This document shows, piece after piece, positions 7,785 through 14,927 of a stretch of 64,000 nt of DNA. The notes below the pieces were generated by a model that saw only the letters and a program-made list of their open reading frames with translations, was not told the origin of the DNA and searched no databases. Location of the stretch: NCBI GenBank assembly GCA_051209155.1, contig JBPJGB010000001.1. One strand, written 5' to 3'. The DNA is from Actomonas sp051209155 (GTDB taxonomy: Bacteria > Verrucomicrobiota > Verrucomicrobiia > Opitutales > Opitutaceae). Every line of letters starts with the position of its first letter. Position 1 is the first letter of the stretch. A program made the position numbers and the translations under genes.

Positions 7785-9146
7785 ATGAAAACGCCCGAAG
7801 AGATTGCCGTGATTCAAGCCGACCTCGCCGCCAAGGGGGTCAAGTATTGCGTCGGTGCCTACGTCGACCTGCACGGCGTGCCGAAAGGCAAGGTCACGCC
7901 GCTCAGCCACTTTGCCTCCTTCGCCGCCGGTTCCGAACTCTACACCGGCTATGCCTTGGATGGACTGGGGCAGGGGCCCAATGATGACGAAATTGCCAGC
8001 GTGCCTGACCTCGACGGCATCGTGCAGTTGCCGTGGCAACCCGAGGTCGCCTGGATGCCGGCGGACAACACCTTCCGCGGCGAACCCTATGCGATCAACA
8101 CGCGCGTCGCGCTGAAGAAGGTCGCCGAGCAGGCGAAGGCGATGGGCTTCGGACTCAACCTCGGCATCGAGTGCGAGGTCTTTGTGCTGAAGCAAAACCC
8201 GGACGGTTCGCTCGCCGTGCCCAATCCCGACGACGACCTCGTGAAGAGTTGTTACGATTTCAAGCGCTTCATGGATCGCTACCCGTGGCTCGACAAGATG
8301 GCCACCGCCATCGATGCGATGGGCTGGGACCTGTATTCCTTTGACCACGAGGACGCCAACTCGCAGTTCGAGTTCGACTTCAAATACGCCGACGCGGTCA
8401 CGATGTGCGACCGCTTCATTTTCTTTCGCATGATGGCGAAACATTACGCGGCCGAGGAGGGTTTGTTGGCGACCTTCATGCCCAAACCCTTTGCCGACAA
8501 GACCGGCAGCGGCGCCCACTTCAACATGTCGCTCTGCGATCTCGAAACCGGCGCGAACCTCTTCGAACGCGACCCGGCCGACGATCCGCGGGGACTCGGG
8601 CTCACCGAGCTGGGGTATCACTTTGTCGGCGGTATCCTGAAACACGGTCCGGCTCTCTGCGCGGCCTTCGCGCCGACGGTCAACAGCTACAAGCGGCTCG
8701 TGCGCCGCGGCCTCATGTCCTACTACTCGTGGGCGCCCGTCTTTAATTCCTACGGCCGCAACAACCGCACCAACTCGGTGCGCATTCCCGGCGGTGGTGG
8801 TCGCGTCGAGTCCCGCAACGCCGATGCCGCGTGTAATCCCTACCTCGCGGCGACGCTCGTCTTCGCGGCCGGCCTCGAAGGCATCCGCGACAAGCTCGAT
8901 CCCGGCCTCCCGCAGGAGGTGAACCTCTACGAGCTCAGCGATGCTCAGCTCGCCGAACGCGGCATTCAGGAACTGCCGCGCACCCTGCACGAAGCGGTCG
9001 AGGCCTTCGCGGCCGATCCCTTTGTCACCGCCACCCTCGGTCCCGAATTGGCGCAGGAGTTCATCACCTACAAGGCCGAGGAATGGCGCCAATATCACCA
9101 GCGCGTCAGCCAGTGGGAGGTCGATACCTACGCGCGGCTCTACTGA
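7785..9146 (+). CDS. Glutamine synthetase-like ligase (paralogue 2)
   Basis: A second glutamine synthetase-family enzyme, 453 residues, clearly homologous to its upstream neighbour along its full length (shared YVD(V/L)HGVPK, ATFMPKP, HFNMSL, NNR and NPYLA blocks). It carries NLGIECEVFVL, NSQFEFDFKYAD and SGAHFNMSL, so metal and ATP sites appear complete. The substrate-side loop differs: ESRNADAACNPYL here against ENRAPDMSVNPYL in paralogue 1. The pair may therefore act on different amines or form a mixed oligomer. It is in the same operon, 21 nt before the Rieske oxygenase. Confidence 0.85.
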   Translation: MKTPEEIAVIQADLAAKGVKYCVGAYVDLHGVPKGKVTPLSHFASFAAGSELYTGYALDGLGQGPNDDEIASVPDLDGIVQLPWQPEVAWMPADNTFRGEPYAINTRVALKKVAEQAKAMGFGLNLGIECEVFVLKQNPDGSLAVPNPDDDLVKSCYDFKRFMDRYPWLDKMATAIDAMGWDLYSFDHEDANSQFEFDFKYADAVTMCDRFIFFRMMAKHYAAEEGLLATFMPKPFADKTGSGAHFNMSLCDLETGANLFERDPADDPRGLGLTELGYHFVGGILKHGPALCAAFAPTVNSYKRLVRRGLMSYYSWAPVFNSYGRNNRTNSVRIPGGGGRVESRNADAACNPYLAATLVFAAGLEGIRDKLDPGLPQEVNLYELSDAQLAERGIQELPRTLHEAVEAFAADPFVTATLGPELAQEFITYKAEEWRQYHQRVSQWEVDTYARLY

Positions 9147-9166
9147 ACGCCGGCCCTCTTTTCATC

Positions 9167-10528
9167 ATGTCACGTTTCACTGAAACCCAGGTCCGCGCCG
9201 CGTCCGCCGCCTCCGCGGAGACCCTCACCTACACCGCCCAGGTTCGCACCGGTCCCGCGCAACCGGAGCTTTCCGTCGAAGAGATTTTGGCGGAGATCAC
9301 GCGCTGCGCCGACCTGCCGCTGGAGGAGGCCGAATCGCTGCTGCCGCAGGCCTACACCAGCCAGGCCTTCTTCGACTGGGAAGTGAAACACGTCTTCCAA
9401 GCCGAGTGGTATTGCCTCGCGCACGTGTCGCAGATCCCGGCCATCGGCGACTTCCTCAACCTCGATCTGTTTGGCGATCCGCTCATCGTGGTGCGCGACA
9501 AGTCCAACACGATTCAGGTGCTGTCCCGGGTGTGTCCGCACCGGGCGATGGACATCATGCCGCCGGGCTTTGGGCACGACGGTCACGGTCCGGCCGAGCC
9601 GCGCGAGGGCAAACCCGGCTGCGGTCACACCCGGCTCTTTCTCTGCCCTTACCACTCGTGGACCTTTGAACTCGATGGTCAGTTGAAAGCCTGTCCCGAG
9701 ATGCAGCAGGCCAAGGGCTTCTGTCGCGATGATGTCGGCCTTCGGCGCTACCGCAGCGAGGTGTGGCAGGGCTTCATTTTTGTGAATCTCGACGGCCAGG
9801 CGCCGAAGTCAGTCGCGGAGCAATACGCCACGCTGGGCGAGCACCTGAGCAAGTGGAACCTCGCCGACCATCAGGTCGTGGTCGAAAAGGAATGGGACTG
9901 TCCCTTCAACTGGAAGGTGCTGACGGAAAACTTCATGGAGTCGTATCATCACGCCGGCGCGCACTCCACGACGCTCCAACCCATGATGCCGGCCCGCGAT
10001 ACCTGGAACGAAGAGGAGCGCCCCCACTACATTCGCTGTCATCTGCCGTTTAAGGAAAAGGTGCGCGCCGAAATCGCGGCCGCCGAAGCCAAGGGCGAAC
10101 AGTGGGATGTGTTCCCGCCCATCCCGGGTTTGCAGGGTGAGGATCGTTTCGAGTGGGGCCTCTTTCTCGGCTATCCGATCTTCACCTTCCTGGTCACGCC
10201 GGATGCCGCGGTGTGGTATCGCATCCAGCCGCTGGGGCCGAACAAGTTGAAGTTGCTCACAACGGTGCTGGCCTCGCCGGCCGCGGTGGCGCATCCGAAC
10301 TTCGAGACCATGCGCGCCGAGATGGCGCGGCAGGCAGTGGACTTTCATCTCGAAGACATGGAGGTCTGTTGTGCGGTGCAGCGCGGCATGTATGCCGCCG
10401 GTCATCAACGCGGACGTCTCAGCCACCTCGAGATGTCGATCTGGCAGATCCAGCGCTACCTTGCGGCGCGTGGCCGCAGCACCTGGCCGACGATGGATCG
10501 CCCGGCCGCACCGTCGCAACGCTCCTGA
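9167..10528 (+). CDS. Rieske non-heme iron oxygenase, alpha subunit
   Basis: A 453-residue ring-hydroxylating-type oxygenase. The N-terminal Rieske [2Fe-2S] domain has its ligands in CPH (of CPHRAMDIMPPG) and CPYH. The C-terminal catalytic domain has mononuclear iron ligands in ESYHHAGAHS with an acidic third ligand expected near FHLEDME. Related single-component alpha subunits demethylate or hydroxylate quaternary amines and N-methyl compounds, so N-dealkylation is a plausible role. The spacing between the two Rieske halves is 34 residues, about twice the usual, with an extra C-G-H in the insert. No reductase gene is present in the window, so electrons must come from elsewhere. The start is ATG 9167, 21 nt after the preceding stop. 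Confidence 0.9.
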   Translation: MSRFTETQVRAASAASAETLTYTAQVRTGPAQPELSVEEILAEITRCADLPLEEAESLLPQAYTSQAFFDWEVKHVFQAEWYCLAHVSQIPAIGDFLNLDLFGDPLIVVRDKSNTIQVLSRVCPHRAMDIMPPGFGHDGHGPAEPREGKPGCGHTRLFLCPYHSWTFELDGQLKACPEMQQAKGFCRDDVGLRRYRSEVWQGFIFVNLDGQAPKSVAEQYATLGEHLSKWNLADHQVVVEKEWDCPFNWKVLTENFMESYHHAGAHSTTLQPMMPARDTWNEEERPHYIRCHLPFKEKVRAEIAAAEAKGEQWDVFPPIPGLQGEDRFEWGLFLGYPIFTFLVTPDAAVWYRIQPLGPNKLKLLTTVLASPAAVAHPNFETMRAEMARQAVDFHLEDMEVCCAVQRGMYAAGHQRGRLSHLEMSIWQIQRYLAARGRSTWPTMDRPAAPSQRS

Positions 10529-10536
10529 GTTTCGCC

Positions 10537-11307
10537 ATGTTTTCTCTCGCCGGCAAAGTCGCAGTGGTCACGGGCGCCTCGTCTGGCATCGGCCTCGCGG
10601 TGGCGCGACGCTTGCGTGCGGCCGGCGCCACGGTGGTGGGGTTCGATCGACAGCCTGGTGTGGATGCCGACTTCGCCGTGCGCCGGGTTGACGTGAGCGA
10701 CGAAGCCCAAGTCGCAGATGGGCTGGACGCGGTGGTGGCGGAGCACGGTCGGCTCGACATCATGGTGAACAATGCCGGCATCCAACCGCTGGGTGTGCAG
10801 CTCGATGAGATCACACCTGCGCTGTTGGAGCGGACTTTCGCCGTGAATGTGCACGGCGTGGTCTGGGGCATCAAACACGCCGCCCGGCTGATGGCGGCGG
10901 GCGGTCGCATCCTTAACACGGGCTCGTTCGTCGGCGCGGTGGGCGTGCCGGGTGCCGCGATTTACAGCACCTCCAAAGCGGCAGTCATGCACCTCACCAA
11001 AGTCGCGGCGCTCGAACTCGCCCCGCGTGGCATCACGGTCAACAGCGTGTGTCCCGGCACGATTGAAACCCCGGCGGTGATGAACATCCCCGACAATCCG
11101 GAGATCCCGTTCGCCAGCGAACGCACGCCGTTGGGCCGACTGGGCAAGGTGGAGGAGATCGCGGCGGCGTTTCACTTTCTGGCGTCGGACGACGCGAGTT
11201 ACCTCACCGGCGTGAACCTGCCGGTCGACGGGGGCATTCAGGCGGGGTGGGAACGCTACGACACGGTGCCGCCGCGGGAATTCCAAGGGGGCGCGTGGGT
11301 CGAATGA
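10537..11307 (+). CDS. SDR-family NAD(P)-dependent oxidoreductase
   Basis: A 256-residue classical short-chain dehydrogenase/reductase. The nucleotide-binding TGASSGIG (12-19), the NNAG motif, a catalytic serine in NTGSFVG and the Y-x-x-x-K in YSTSKAAV are all present, and the C-terminus has the usual GVNLPVDGG. The start MFSLAGKVAVVTG is canonical; the frame is open upstream but overlaps the oxygenase. It probably oxidises a hydroxylated product of the Rieske enzyme. Its stop overlaps the next start (ATGA at 11304-11307), showing tight coupling. Confidence 0.9.
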   Translation: MFSLAGKVAVVTGASSGIGLAVARRLRAAGATVVGFDRQPGVDADFAVRRVDVSDEAQVADGLDAVVAEHGRLDIMVNNAGIQPLGVQLDEITPALLERTFAVNVHGVVWGIKHAARLMAAGGRILNTGSFVGAVGVPGAAIYSTSKAAVMHLTKVAALELAPRGITVNSVCPGTIETPAVMNIPDNPEIPFASERTPLGRLGKVEEIAAAFHFLASDDASYLTGVNLPVDGGIQAGWERYDTVPPREFQGGAWVE

Positions 11308-11969
11308 GCCTGCGCTTCGTCCAGATCCCAGCGGGTGAGTTTCGCTTTGGCGGGCGCGACAACGACAAGTTTGTCGGCGCCGCCGAACGCCCGCGCCGCA
11401 CGGTGACGATCGAAGCCGAGTTTGAGCTGAGTGTGTTTCCGGTGACCGAGGCCGACTACGCGGCCTTTGATGCGAGTCGCGAGCCGTCTGATTTGCCGGT
11501 GGTCAATGTCTCGTGGGACGACGCGCAGGCCTTCTGCGCCTGGCTGTCGGCGGGACAGGGCGCCCGGCACCGGCTGCCGACCGAGGTCGAGTGGGAATAC
11601 GCCGCGCGGGCGGGTGGGGAGAGCATCTTTCAATTTGGCGACACGCTCACGCCTGCCGAGGCCTGCTATTTTTACGACGAACGTGGCGATCGAGTCGGAC
11701 CCGGAAAACGCGTGCCGGTCGGTCAGTATCCGCTGAATGACTACGGCCTCGGCGACATGCTGGGCAATGTGGCGGAGTGGACGGCCTCGGCGTGGACGCC
11801 CACGCTCGAGCCCGCGGCCGCGCCGGATCCGGCGCGGCGGGTGGTGCGAGGTGGCGCGTGGGATTACCTGCCGCGGCTGCTGCGCCTTTCCGGTCGGGAT
11901 GCCCTGCCGGCGGGCACGCGCCACGACAACCTCGGGTTTCGGGTGCTGCGCGAGAAAGTTTCTCCATGA
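11304..11969 (+). CDS. SUMF1/FGE-fold protein lacking the sulfatase-activating cysteines
   Basis: A 221-residue protein of the formylglycine-generating enzyme/SUMF1 fold: FVQIPAGEFRFGG at the start, YAAFDASREPSDLPVVNVSW, RLPTEVEWEYAARAGG, LGNVAEWTAS, then VVRGGAWDYL and NLGFRVLRE at the end. In true FGE two active-site cysteines lie just after the RGG-W block. Here that stretch reads DYLPRLLRLSG with no cysteine, so copper-dependent formylglycine generation is unlikely. EgtB/PvdO-type relatives use the fold for other oxidations or as a scaffold. It overlaps both neighbours by 4 nt and so belongs to the catabolic operon. Function unknown. Confidence 0.75.
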   Translation: MSLRFVQIPAGEFRFGGRDNDKFVGAAERPRRTVTIEAEFELSVFPVTEADYAAFDASREPSDLPVVNVSWDDAQAFCAWLSAGQGARHRLPTEVEWEYAARAGGESIFQFGDTLTPAEACYFYDERGDRVGPGKRVPVGQYPLNDYGLGDMLGNVAEWTASAWTPTLEPAAAPDPARRVVRGGAWDYLPRLLRLSGRDALPAGTRHDNLGFRVLREKVSP

Positions 11970-12841
11970 CCATGACGCCAAGCCCCTACGCGCCCGCGCC
12001 TCGATTCAGCTGGCCGCACGGCAAGCGCTGCGCCGCCATGATCTGCTTTGACGTCGATGGCGAAACCACGGCGCTCAGCGAAGGCGCCGAACTCGCCGCG
12101 CGGATGACCACAATGTCGCAGACGCGTTACGGACCGACCGTCGGCGTGCCGCGCCTGCTGGGACTGCTCGAACACCTCGGGATCCGGGCGACCTTTTTTA
12201 TCCCGACCTACATCGTCGAAACCTACCCGCAGACCTGCGCGGCGATTCGCGATGCCGGTCACGAGATCGGCGCGCACGGTCACCTGCACGAGAAGTTGAT
12301 CACGCTCAATCCCGACCAGGAGCGCGCGGTCCTCGCGCAAAGTCTCGCCATCATGGACCGTGTCCTGGGTCTGCGCCCGACCGGCTATCGGGCGCCGTGG
12401 TTTGAGCTCAACCCGGGCACGATCGCGCTCTTGGGGGAGCAGGGCTTTGCCTACAGCGCCAGCCTGATGGACGACGATGCGCCCTACGTGCATCCAAACG
12501 GCATGGTGGAGATTCCCGGACAATGGTTGCTGGAAGACTGGGAACAGTTCGCCTTCAACGCCGAGCCGGCCTGGGGTTTCATGCCGGAGGACGTCGACAA
12601 GGTCTACACCCTGTGGTGGCGCGAGTTTGAGGCCATGCGGGCCTACGGCTGCTGCTTTAACCTCACCCTGCACCCGTGGCTCTCGGGTCGGCCATCGCGG
12701 GTGCAAATGCTGGAGCGCCTGCTCGGCGCGATGCAGGCGACCGGCGACGTGTGGTTCGCGACGGGCAGCGAGATTGCCCGCTACGTGAAAGACCACCCCG
12801 AGGCCCGCCGTGAAATCTGCCTGGAAGGAAAACGCGCATGA
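11966..12841 (+). CDS. Polysaccharide deacetylase (NodB) family amidohydrolase, PuuE-like
   Basis: A 291-residue CE4/NodB-fold metal hydrolase. Motif 1 is CFDVDGE (catalytic base and metal aspartate), motif 2 GAHGHLHEKL (H-x-x-x-H metal ligands) and motif 3 RAPWFELN. It has no signal peptide, so it acts in the cytoplasm and is not a cell-wall deacetylase. The cytoplasmic CE4 branch includes the allantoinase PuuE and cyclic imide hydrolases, which fits a nitrogen-catabolic operon: opening a ring or releasing an acyl group from a ureide or guanidino compound. It overlaps the genes on both sides by 4 nt. Confidence 0.82.
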   Translation: MTMTPSPYAPAPRFSWPHGKRCAAMICFDVDGETTALSEGAELAARMTTMSQTRYGPTVGVPRLLGLLEHLGIRATFFIPTYIVETYPQTCAAIRDAGHEIGAHGHLHEKLITLNPDQERAVLAQSLAIMDRVLGLRPTGYRAPWFELNPGTIALLGEQGFAYSASLMDDDAPYVHPNGMVEIPGQWLLEDWEQFAFNAEPAWGFMPEDVDKVYTLWWREFEAMRAYGCCFNLTLHPWLSGRPSRVQMLERLLGAMQATGDVWFATGSEIARYVKDHPEARREICLEGKRA

Positions 12842-13686
12842 AAATCGCCTATTTCAAAACCCTGTGGGGCCACGAAGGGTCACTGTCGGAGGCTGTGACC
12901 CTGGCCGAGCAAGCGGGGTTCAACGGCATCGAAGGACCGCCTCCTTCCGACCCCGCTGTCGCGACGGACTTTCGGGCGCAGCTCGACGCGTTGGGTTTCG
13001 ACTACATCGCCGAGGCCACCACCGGCGGAAACTATGTGCCGGATCATCGGCGTTCACCGGCCTCGCACCTCGACGACTTGCGGCGCGCGATTGAGCGCGC
13101 GCAGCCCTTGCGACCGATCTTCGTCAACACGCAGGCGGGGCTCGATGCCTGGCCGCTCGCGACGCAGGTCGCCTTTCATACGGATGTGTTCGCGCTGCAG
13201 GAAGAGCTGGGAATCATCATCACGGTCGAAACCCATCGCAGCCGTTCGACCTTCAACCCGTGGGTGACCGCGGCCATCGCCCGGGAGGTGCCCGGTCTGC
13301 GCCTGAACCTCGATTTCAGTCACTGGTGCGCCGTGGCGGAGCGGTTGGTCATGGATGACGATCCGGAGCTACTGGCCTTCTTCGCGACCCGCTGCAGTCA
13401 CCTGCATGCCCGGGTCGGCTACGACCAGGGGCCGCAGGTGCCGCATCCCGCCGCCCCGGAACATGCCGCCAATGTCGCTGCCCACGTGCGGTGGTGGCAG
13501 ACCCTGGTGGATCACGCGGTCGGGGAGGGCCGGGAGGTGTTCACCATCACGCCGGAGTTCGGTCCGGATGGTTACCTGCAGTGTGCGCCGTTTACGGCGG
13601 AACCGGTGGCTGACCTTTGGGAAGTGAACCGGTGGATGAAAGACCATCTGGTCGAAAAATTGGTCACAAAAAGTAATATAAAGTGA
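12838..13686 (+). CDS. TIM-barrel sugar phosphate isomerase/epimerase family protein
   Basis: A 282-residue AP-endonuclease-2/xylose-isomerase-like TIM barrel. It starts MKIAYFKTLWGHEGSLSEA and has metal-ligand-type residues distributed through the barrel: E in ITVETHR, D and H in LNLDFSHW, H-x-H in CSHLHARVGY, and E in FTITPEFG. Family members isomerise or epimerise small sugars or hydroxy acids. It is the last gene before the regulator, overlapping the deacetylase by ATGA. Its final codons (KSNIK and stop) contain the left half of the candidate operator at 13672-13701. Confidence 0.8.
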   Translation: MKIAYFKTLWGHEGSLSEAVTLAEQAGFNGIEGPPPSDPAVATDFRAQLDALGFDYIAEATTGGNYVPDHRRSPASHLDDLRRAIERAQPLRPIFVNTQAGLDAWPLATQVAFHTDVFALQEELGIIITVETHRSRSTFNPWVTAAIAREVPGLRLNLDFSHWCAVAERLVMDDDPELLAFFATRCSHLHARVGYDQGPQVPHPAAPEHAANVAAHVRWWQTLVDHAVGEGREVFTITPEFGPDGYLQCAPFTAEPVADLWEVNRWMKDHLVEKLVTKSNIK

Positions 13687-13701
13687 TCGAAAGGTATTAC
13701 T
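13672..13701. promoter_or_regulatory. Candidate NikR-architecture operator upstream of the NikR-like gene
   Basis: AGTAATA and TATTACT form a perfect 7-bp inverted repeat with a 16-nt spacer, the half-site spacing of E. coli NikR operators. The right half is identical to that of the site at 2109-2115. It lies 21 nt before the regulator start and overlaps the end of the preceding gene, consistent with autoregulation of a second transcript carrying the regulator, deiminase, carboxylase, AtzF and urease accessory genes. Confidence 0.7.
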
Positions 13702-13722
13702 CCTGCTCTGCAGCATCCCGTC

Positions 13723-14190
13723 ATGCCCGCCGCCCGAAAAGCCACCAAACCCAAACCCCGCGATACCGCGGAGCGCATCAGCATGACCTTGCCGGGATCG
13801 ACCCTGCGGCAGCTGGACACGATGTTGGCCAAGCGCGGATTCGCCAACCGCTCCCAAGCGGTCACCGAGTTGATCAATCGGGAACTGGTCGAGTTCGGGC
13901 GGGAGCAGGATGCGACCGTCATGACCGGCACGATCACGCTGTTCTACGGCAACCGACCCAGTGATCTGCGGGCCAAGTTGTCCGCCATCCAACGTAAGCA
14001 CATCGCCGAGGTGATCAGTTCGCTGCACGTGCTCCTGGAGGACGATCACACCATGGAGGTTATGGTCGTGCAGGGCCCGGCGCAGAAGCTGCGCGCCATC
14101 ACCGACGAGCTGGTTACCTGCAAGGGCGTGAAAACCGGCAGCCTCAATCTCTCCACCTTCACCATGCCGCCCATTCATTCCAAGTCCTGA
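13723..14190 (+). CDS. NikR-like ribbon-helix-helix regulator lacking most nickel ligands
   Basis: A 155-residue protein. The N-terminal MetJ/Arc ribbon-helix-helix DNA-binding region spans about 17-58 (ERISMTLPGSTLRQLD). The C-terminal NikR/ACT-like domain spans about 66-150 (GTITLFYG, SLHVLLEDDHTMEVMVVQG). Aligned by eye with E. coli NikR, H87 is kept as H102, but H89 is L104, C95 is T110 and H76 is R91. Three of four high-affinity nickel ligands are therefore gone. The ACT-like fold could bind a small-molecule ligand instead. It lies inside the guanidine/urea operon, and sites with NikR spacing flank the controlled genes, so a role as the local regulator is a strong inference. Confidence 0.85.
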   Translation: MPAARKATKPKPRDTAERISMTLPGSTLRQLDTMLAKRGFANRSQAVTELINRELVEFGREQDATVMTGTITLFYGNRPSDLRAKLSAIQRKHIAEVISSLHVLLEDDHTMEVMVVQGPAQKLRAITDELVTCKGVKTGSLNLSTFTMPPIHSKS

Positions 14191-14192
14191 CC

Positions 14193-14924
14193 ATGGCTGC
14201 CGTTTCTCCAATTCCACTCTACTCGCGCGAACTCAGCGGCGCCGGCATGTGGTCCGGGGTGATCAAACGCGGTCGCACCCTGCGCTTCACCGACCTTGAA
14301 GGCGGCGCCAATGTCGGGCTGTTGCTCTTCAACGCCCACCTCACGGTCGAGCGCTACAACATGCCCGACACCCTCAAGGGGCAGCATACCTTTCAGCTCA
14401 CCACCGGCCATTGCCTGCACTCCGACATGGGCCGACTGCTTGCGTCGATCACCGCCGATACCGCGGGCTGGCACGACACGGCCTGCGGATGCTCGGACGC
14501 CAAACTCGTCGCGGCGAAATACGGCGAGAAGACTTACCAGCAGGCTCACAACGACTTTCACCGCAATGGCCGTGAGTGTTTCCTCATCGAGCTCGCAAAG
14601 TGGGGCCTGGGGAAGCGCGACCTCGTGCCTAACCTGAACCTCTTCAGCAAGGTGGTGGCGGACGAGGAAGGCAAACTGACCTTCGTCGCCGCCGCCGCCA
14701 AGGCCGGTGCTCAGGTGGAGCTTCGGCTGGAAATGGACACGCTGGTGGTGCTCAACACCTGCCAGCACCCGCTCGATCCCGATTCCGCGTATCATCCGCG
14801 TCCCGTGAAACTGGAGGTCTTCGAAGCCGTCCCGGTCACGTCATCCGATCCGTGTTATCAGTCGCGCCCGGAGAACCTGCGGGCGCACGAGAACACCGAG
14901 GCCTATCACACGCTGCGTTTCTGA
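14193..14924 (+). CDS. Urea carboxylase-associated protein, DUF1989; probable carboxyguanidine deiminase subunit
   Basis: A 243-residue DUF1989 protein of the longer type (UAAP2-like). Hallmarks are LRFTDLEGGANVGLL, ERYNMPDTLKGQHT, a metal-site region TAGWHDTACGCSD and LNLFSKV. In other bacteria the paired DUF1989 proteins next to biotin-dependent 'urea' carboxylase form carboxyguanidine deiminase (CgdAB), which turns carboxyguanidine into allophanate and ammonia. It is 2 nt after the regulator and 3 nt before its partner, so all three are co-transcribed. Which subunit it corresponds to is assigned by length only. Confidence 0.85.
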   Translation: MAAVSPIPLYSRELSGAGMWSGVIKRGRTLRFTDLEGGANVGLLLFNAHLTVERYNMPDTLKGQHTFQLTTGHCLHSDMGRLLASITADTAGWHDTACGCSDAKLVAAKYGEKTYQQAHNDFHRNGRECFLIELAKWGLGKRDLVPNLNLFSKVVADEEGKLTFVAAAAKAGAQVELRLEMDTLVVLNTCQHPLDPDSAYHPRPVKLEVFEAVPVTSSDPCYQSRPENLRAHENTEAYHTLRF

Positions 14925-14927
14925 CCC

